From contig NC_067473.1 of assembly GCF_947179515.1 (NCBI RefSeq), positions 90,008,850 to 90,072,849 on the forward strand: a DNA stretch of 64,000 bases. The letters are read 5' to 3'. The stretch's first letter is position 1; each line of letters starts with the position of its first letter. Both the position numbers and the translations under genes were made by a program. The DNA comes from Apodemus sylvaticus (Eukaryota; Chordata; Mammalia; Rodentia; Muridae). The notes below the pieces were generated by a model. That model was not told the DNA's origin, searched no databases, and worked only from the letters and a program-made list of their open reading frames with translations. Of the stretch, positions 57,842 through 64,000 are shown piece by piece.

Positions 57842-58240
57842 ACCCAACCATTGAACTGAAGTCAGGAACTCCTATGGTTGAATTAGGGGAAGGACTGAAG
57901 AAGTTGAAAGGGAGAGCAACCCCATAAACATGCCAGCAGACTCAACTAACTCAGACCCCAGGGAGCTCCCAGAGACTGTACCACCAACTAGGAGTATACA
58001 CAGACTGCTCTGTGGCCCCTGGCACAAATATAAGAGGTCTGCCTGGTCTTAGTGGGAGAAGAACAGTTAATCCTGGAGAGACTTGAGGCCACAAGGAAGG
58101 GAGAAGCCTGGTAGGGGAGAGGGCAATCTTGGAGGTAAGCAGGATGGAGGAATGGGATGAGGAATTTGGAAGGAGGAATAGAAGGGGTTGAGTCACGACA
58201 GGAATGTAAATAAATAAAATAATAAAAATTGAAAAATTAA
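57842..58240 (+). mobile_element. Old rodent L1 3' UTR, plus strand
   Basis: 'acccaaccattgaactgaag', 'tatggttgaattaggggaag', 'gaaagggagagcaaccccat', 'gggagctcccagagactgta', 'ccaccaactaggagtataca', a G-rich part and 'ggaatgtaaataaataaaat' tail follow an older rodent L1 3' UTR. 5'-truncated; no ORF. Confidence 0.82.
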
Positions 58241-58654
58241 GACATGCAAGGGTAACTTTTAGCTGCATATTGCAGAGAAAACTGAATGCTTGATATAAGT
58301 CGTATATCAGGCCATACTCTCCTTGTTCATTGATGTATGATCATTGTCACAGTCATTTATTTCTGCATCTACTCAGAATGAAAGCTTGTTCACCTGACTC
58401 AGTGCTTCATCTACTGCTTCATAGAGCGTCAGGCTCTGCCTTGCATTGGACAGTTGCAGCAGTTGTCTCTCACAGGACAATCCTGTTAGACACATTGGGG
58501 CAGCTCATGAACAATTGCCCCAAAGAAAACAATTTGTGTTGTTCAATTCACTTAAAAGTTTAAAATCTTTTTTTTTTCTTTACACGAAAGATGGTAGATT
58601 TTTTTCCCCAGCTTTTGTGTCATATAATTATTTTCAGTGCTAACTTCTATTGAC
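58241..58654. other. Intergenic, nothing recognised
   Basis: No gene or repeat signature; short frames at 58330-58563 are unsupported. Confidence 0.4.
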
Positions 58655-58850
58655 TGACATGAAAATGCAAAGAGGTAAGGTTGGACTGGGTAAGTGGGTG
58701 GAGGAGCACCCCTTATAGAGGCATAGGGGAGGGAGGGAAGGGGGGACAGTATGGGGGTTTATGGTGGGGTAATCTTGAAGGAGGAATTCATGTGAAATGT
58801 AAATAAAATGATTAATAAAACTAACAAAACAAATAACTGTAAGAAATTTG
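58655..58850 (+). mobile_element. L1 3' end, plus strand
   Basis: G-rich 'taagtgggtggaggagcacc', 'catgtgaaatgtaaataaaa' and an A-rich end correspond to the last 150-190 bp of a rodent L1 3' UTR. Confidence 0.75.
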
Positions 58851-58889
58851 AAAGTCAAAACCAACCAACCAAACAAACAACCAAAAACA

Positions 58890-59070
58890 AACAGAGAGTT
58901 CAGACGCCTGAGCCACCTAAAGTTCGTTGTCTTTGCTTCATGCTTGTGGTCAAGGATGCAATCTCTCGGCTTCTCACTCTGCCACCAATGTTTGCTATGC
59001 TGCCGCACCATCGCAGACTCTTATTCTGCTGGAACTATGAGGCCAAGTAAATTCTTTCTTCAATTTAAAA
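58890..59070 (+). repeat. Old dispersed repeat end, class not assigned
   Basis: 'cttcatgcttgtggtcaagg', 'tctcggcttctcactctgcc' and 'tggaactatgaggccaagta' then 'aattctttcttc' match a familiar rodent repeat ending (compare 7390-7700). I cannot name the class. Confidence 0.45.
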
Positions 59071-59098
59071 TGAGAAAGAAAGAGAGAGGGGGGAGGGA

Positions 59099-59170
59099 TG
59101 GAGGAAGGAAGGAAGGAAGGAAGGAAGGAAGGAAGGAAGGAAGGAAGGAAGGAAGGAAGGAAGGAAGGAA
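59099..59170. repeat. (GGAA)n microsatellite
   Basis: About 17-18 GGAA units after a GA-rich lead-in from 59070. GGAA repeats are potential ETS-factor binding arrays. Confidence 0.97.
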
Positions 59171-59699
59171 GAAGAAATTACAGTAATAAATGACTCATGT
59201 ATGCTAATAACTATCATATATACAGGGTTGCTATACCAGTAGGGGATTCATTTGATTTTGTTACGTTTTCCACTGACAAAAATGTTTTCAAGTAAAACAA
59301 AGTTTTATTTTGTGCCAGATTCCCCACAAATCCTTTCATTTTAAATATTTTTTCCAAGATTCACCGAATTTGAGGAAAGCCAAATATTTTTGTTTCAATT
59401 TTGACACTTTTATATATGAATATGCTGTAACATTTTATACTCACCTCCTATTCTCCCCATCTAATTACTCTGTATCTCTCATGACCTCTTCCTTTTATCT
59501 TTGCTAACCACTAAATCCAATTTGTACTGTCCATATGCTCATGAATCTGGGGGTGTCAGATGGACCATGAGCAATTTAACAATAGTCCACACCTCAAGAA
59601 TTATCTTTTAGCAAAAGGTGAGCCAACTGTTTCAACATAGTAAAAATCAATATACTCATGACTCAGTAGTCTAAGACTGCTTTAGTTTAAATTTACATA
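59171..59699. other. Intergenic, nothing recognised
   Basis: AT-rich; no gene or repeat signature seen. Confidence 0.4.
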
Positions 59700-59865
59700 T
59701 GTATGTATATTTTAGTGAATGTCTATAAGCACACACATATGGTACACATATAGACGTTAGAAGTTAATTTGAAAATACCTGGTTCTGAGGATTGAAATTA
59801 GGTCCTTTGTCCTTTGGTTTGGTGGCAATTTCCTTTACTGGATCATTCATCATTTTTACCCTAGA
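59700..59865 (-). mobile_element. B4/RSINE-type SINE, minus strand
   Basis: Plus-strand order: CA/TA-rich run, 'acgttagaagttaatttgaa', 'tggttctgaggattgaaatt', 'aggtcctttgtcctttggtt', 'tggtggcaatttcctttact' is the reverse complement of a rodent B4/RSINE element. Diverged, head partly lost. Confidence 0.68.
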
Positions 59866-60104
59866 CCTGAATTTTAGTACTAAAAATACTAAAACATGTA
59901 GTTTTTTATTGATCTAAAGATGTGTGTATAAATATACAAATATGTATGTAAAACATATAATTTATTATATTTCTTGGTTACAACCTTGATAGGTACAAGA
60001 GAGGAGTCTGACATGAAAGACTTTTATCTCCTTGTTGTTTGTGCCGTTATAATAAAGTAATATAATCATTCTTATATGTTAGAACAGTGTAGTACTCTTT
60101 ATGC
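59866..60104. other. Intergenic, nothing recognised
   Basis: AT-rich, no signature. Confidence 0.35.
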
Positions 60105-60117
60105 TGATATATATATA

Positions 60118-60167
60118 TGTGTGTGTTGTGTATACATATATATATATATGTATACACAACACACACA
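60118..60167. repeat. 50-bp perfect palindrome
   Basis: Bases 60118-60167 are self-complementary without mismatch or spacer: left arm of GT units and 'tatacatatata', right arm its exact reverse complement with AC units. It sits between an (AT)n lead-in (60107-60117) and an (AC)n tail (to 60183). Confidence 0.95.
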
Positions 60168-60183
60168 CACTCACACACACACA

Positions 60184-62215
60184 CTTAGAAAGAAATATTT
60201 GAAAGCACCTTAAAATTATCAGGAATTGGAGAATAGAGCTTGATGGCTTATTAAATTCTGATCAATTACAGATTTTAAATTAAAAACACTATGCATACTT
60301 ATAAAATAAAGCATATGTTAACTATTATAATGGATAAATATAGAAGTAAATAGGTATATTTAAATTTGTATCTGATTGCATTACAATCAATCAAGTATAA
60401 TTTCATAAAGAAAAGCATGTTTATTTGTATGATCAAGTGAATTATAATAAACGCATGTTTTATTAAATGACATTTCATTGACACATGTTAGCTTAGAACA
60501 GCACAGCTTATTTTTTTAATGCCTTTCCATTCAACTGGCATAATGCTCCACAAATTACTTCAACTTTGATTTCAAAATGCTTGAATAACCTAATGTATAT
60601 TTACATCAAATTATACAATTTATTAAACATTAATTCCAATAAATTTTCAAGTTTTACATTAAAAAATTTAATAAAATAATAGTCCTCCACCACAAATTAA
60701 TAATGATACATGTGCCAAAATCATATGCTTATTTTAATATATGTATTATTAACCTCTAGAAAAAGTTATGAACAAAATTGTTGCATATCATGGCACTAGA
60801 AATAGATGAAACTTCATTGATAGTTACAGTTTATCCTTAAAATACCCAAAGTATTTTAGTAACTAAAACTGAAGTTATTACACACACATTTTATCTATAT
60901 AAAACAGGATATGTTTATAGTAGCCAAGAGAAAATCTCCCCAGGAAAAAAATAAATGTTTTAGACAGCTAAACTTCTGGACTTCAAAATAAATAATGGGA
61001 TATGTTCTTATTTGCATAGTGCTGTGAATGAGAGGTGATTATGAAGACATACAGAAAGACTTTAAGGTATAAATTACAAATTCACACAAATCTTAAATAC
61101 AGTTTCATGCACCTATTCAAATATAGGAATTCTCAAATACAACAAAACTTTAAAACTACTATGACTGCATCATGATGGACAGAACAAAGATTATAATGCG
61201 TTTTCTTCCTTATCTTATTATTTTGTATGATTAACAGGTTTTTTTATAATAAAGGAACCTAGAAAACATAATCTCAAAGACACGCTTACAATTTTAAACG
61301 TTTCCATTTATAGACAATGTTATTAATTCATTTCATGATACCATAGTGCAAACTTTATCAAAACAGAAGCATGAGACATTGATCAAGTTAGATTTGAAAG
61401 GTCAAAGGTTTATATGACCATTACCATCGACTGACAATGACATTTTCTTGTTTTGTGTAATGAAAATTGCTAAAATGGTTCATGTGATGAGAATAACATC
61501 TGCAATTTTAGAAATATTTTGAATATATTAAGTTTAAATCATTAGTGGATAAGATTGATTGGTAGCAATGATTATAAAGTTGTAAACTAAAGTTGGTGTT
61601 ATTGAAAAGCCAATAAATATGGCTATGCCTATGAACTTGTGTGTGAAATGAGATAGCTCAGGCCTTTCTCTCCAAAGAGAAGATGATGATGACTTGGATG
61701 AATGGAATATATAGAAGAAGAGAAAAATTTCCTTTTTAGAAGAGATGTTTCATAATGATACTACTAAGATGATCTAATGAAACTATTAAGACATGATATC
61801 ACAATAATTGTTCTTAGCCAGTTGCTGGTGTATCAAAGCCTCATTTTGGAATGTGCTAAGTACATGAGTCCAGAAATGTGTTTTTATAGTCTTCCTAGTA
61901 TGCATGAACACTGTTCTTTCACTCACTGTTTTTCCATGAATATGTCTTTATGGTATAGAACTGAACATATGTAGTGACTCATGAAGCAAAATGACACAAG
62001 TTAAAAATTGATTTTTCACCTTTTCAGGATCTCAGATCTGAGGTTTTATGTATATGCTCTTAAATATAGTCTATAAGATGATTTCATTTTAATTTATGTT
62101 TCTCCTTAAGTAAATTTGATCATATCCTTTATTAATTTCTCTTATATTTTTCTCTTTTCAAAATAAAGTCTACATGGACTCTTTTGTATGTAAAAATGTA
62201 GGCTAAAATACAATT
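60184..62215. other. AT-rich intergenic DNA
   Basis: No gene or repeat family recognised. A 65-codon frame at 61777-61974 has no recognisable similarity. Confidence 0.4.
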
Positions 62216-62880
62216 AGAAAAGTGCATGACAGCAGGGCGGTGGTGGCGCACGCCTGTAATCCCAGCACTCTGGGAGGCAGAGGCAGGTGGATTTCTGAGT
62301 TCGAGGCCAGCCTGGTCTACAGAGTGAGTTCCAGGATAGCCAGGGCTATACAGAGAAACCCTGTCTCGAAAAAACCAAATCCCCCCCCCAAAAAAAAGAA
62401 AAAAGAAAAGTGCATGACAAATACAGAAGGGGACACTCTCAGCCAGTCATTGAGCTGAGCACAAGGTCCCCAAGGAGGAGCTATAAGAAAGAACCCAAAG
62501 AGCCAAAGGGGTTTGCAATGCCATAGGAGAAACAACAATATGAGCCACCCAGTATCCCCAGAGCTCCCAGAAACAAAACTATCAACCAAAGAGGATACAT
62601 GGAGTTACCCATAGATCCAGACCCATAGGCAGCAGTGGAGGGGCTTGTTGAATATCAAAGGCAGGATAGGCCCTTGGTCCTGGGAAGGCTCAATGCCACA
62701 ATGTAGGTGAATACCAAGACAGGGAAGCGCGAGAAGGTTGATCGGGGAACAGGGAGTGGGGAGATGGGATATGGGATTTCCAATTTTCATGGCGGGACAG
62801 GATAGGGGACAGCATTTGAAAAGTAAATAAAGATTATATCTAATAAAAATGTTATAAAATAATAAAAAATGAAAACTAAT
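62216..62880 (+). mobile_element. L1 3' UTR, plus strand, split by a B1
   Basis: The L1 piece starts upstream of the B1 ('agtgcatgaca', 62221-62231) and resumes as 'aatacagaaggggacactct' at 62420, then 'gagctgagcacaaggtcccc', 'ggcccttggtcctgggaagg', 'agcatttgaaaagtaaataa' and an A-rich end. 5'-truncated, no ORF. The 5' limit is uncertain because upstream DNA is AT-rich. Confidence 0.85.
62232..62403 (+). mobile_element. Young B1 SINE with 16-bp TSD, nested in L1
   Basis: Complete, little-diverged B1 ('gggcggtggtggcgcacgcc', box A and B regions, 'gaaaccctgtctcga') with a tail containing a C8 run (about 62382-62389). Exact TSD agaaaagtgcatgaca at 62216-62231 and 62404-62419. Confidence 0.96.
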
Positions 62881-63616
62881 TCTGAAAATCTTTGTTTGGA
62901 TTTTCATTTCGCCAAGTGTACAGTTTATTCGAAGTGTTTGAAGAAATTCGCAGTGTTCAAAGCTTCTTTTATCATTTTATTCCATACAATAGGTTTTTTT
63001 TAAATGGATGGAACAGACTCTGTTTAAGGAATATATTTTTAGAAATACATATAACCTATTTATATAATCCACAAAAAGTGAAAAAAAAATGTAGTCTGTA
63101 CTATTTTTACAGTCATCTTCTGGTTTCAGCTTTGGAATTCAGAAAATTAACACAGCAATCTAATATATGTACTTACTGTAAATAAATGATATCAGATCTA
63201 GAAGAGTTCTGTGCATTCATGTGTTTAAAACTGTTATTATCAATAATGTTTTATCAATTATTAATAATAATTTGCAATATTTATCATTAATACTAAGAAG
63301 ATTTTCATTGATTCAAGAAAGTCAACAATAATGTGGTGTATAAATTAACTAGGATAGTAAGAAGACAAAAAGTTGTGGAATATACTCCAATATGAAAGGA
63401 ATTTGATGACATTTCATGGGTGAAACAATCTGATGCAAAGATGATGGATACTGCATGATTTCACTGCTCTGGGGCTTCCAGGTTCCTCAGTTCACTTGTG
63501 AGCAGGGCCTAAAGCTTGGAAGAACAGTGAAGGGCTAGTATTAAACATGTGGAGCTTTACAGTTTGGTATGACAAATATGCTCTTAAGATACAAGTCATA
63601 TGGAGTCTACAACAGC
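62881..63616. other. AT-rich intergenic DNA
   Basis: No repeat family or gene recognised; a 97-codon frame at 62892-63185 has no recognisable similarity. Confidence 0.4.
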
Positions 63617-63653
63617 ATGTGCATGTGTGTGTGTATGTGTGTGTGTGTGTGTG
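63617..63653. repeat. (GT)n microsatellite
   Basis: About 18 GT units with one CA and one TA interruption. Confidence 0.92.
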
Positions 63654-64000
63654 TGACTCTGTCACTCTGTATGTGTGTGTCTATACTACTCATTTGTGTA
63701 GATGGTAAATTTTGTCTATATTTTATTACATTTTTGAAATTTTAACAGGAGGGATAATGGACATTTATCTGTTTATAAATGAATAAAAACATTAGTAAAA
63801 GTAACAGCAAGGCTTTTTTGCTTTCTAAATATCATTACAGTAATTACTGATATTTAGAAATAAAATAAAATTGTAAAAAATATATATCAATTTTAATCTG
63901 AATTAATTGACAACTGATCAAATGTAGCACATAGATAATGTCAGAAAGCACAAAAACTTATCAAAACAAAGCATTTCGAACAGGGTAAACAGCTATCTAT
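63654..64000. other. AT-rich intergenic DNA to window end
   Basis: No gene or repeat signature seen. Confidence 0.4.

Noticed and set aside
62222..62458. 78-codon frame
   Set aside because: It is B1 sequence read through its tail into L1 3' UTR.

Overview
This window is non-coding genomic DNA from a murine rodent (mouse/rat family). The evidence is the mix of interspersed repeats: rodent B1 (7SL-derived), B2 and B4/RSINE-type SINEs on a background of murine LINE-1 (L1) sequence of several ages. No rat-type ID SINE was seen, and the L1 ORF1 protein departs from what I know of both house mouse and rat, so another murine genus is possible; this is inference. I see no host protein-coding exon, rRNA, tRNA gene or CRISPR array. 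Almost all open reading frames are L1 remnants, shadows of L1 genes, or translated microsatellites.

Layout. 1-14 kb: AT-rich unique DNA with scattered SINEs, microsatellites, a GC-rich LTR-like island (about 5.0-5.9 kb), an ancient L1 tail (6.6-7.1 kb) and a 34-nt retroposed fragment of U2 snRNA (12.6 kb). 14-19 kb: an ancient L1, then two younger 5'-truncated L1s that each landed inside the same older L1-like tail. 20-30 kb: L1 3' ends, a B1 with clear target-site duplications, a 5'-inverted L1 (26.5-27.6 kb) and a B1-B1 dimer (29.3-29.6 kb). 31-38 kb: B2, a 62-bp CT tract, a second 5'-inverted L1 (32.6-33.8 kb), an L1 tail containing a pentanucleotide microsatellite, then a long AT-rich stretch.

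The centrepiece is a full-length L1 on the minus strand, 39815-46427, bounded by an 11-bp direct repeat and sitting beside ancient L1 sequence. It has a CpG-rich, monomer-bearing 5' UTR, an ORF1 broken by one stop codon, a fully open 1274-codon ORF2 that keeps every endonuclease and reverse-transcriptase catalytic residue I could locate plus the C-terminal cysteine motif, and a short G-rich 3' UTR. ORF1p (RNA chaperone) and ORF2p (endonuclease/reverse transcriptase) form the retrotransposition particle; such particles also move B1, B2 and snRNA transcripts, which explains the TSD-flanked SINEs and the U2 piece nearby.

46.4-64 kb: further L1 3' ends of several ages on both strands, one unrecognised 154-codon ORF, a GGAA microsatellite, a 50-bp perfect palindrome at 60.1 kb, and a B1 nested in an L1 3' UTR at 62.2 kb. 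The window reads as a record of repeated L1-driven insertion (simple, nested, twin-primed, dimeric and snRNA-derived), not as a gene cluster.
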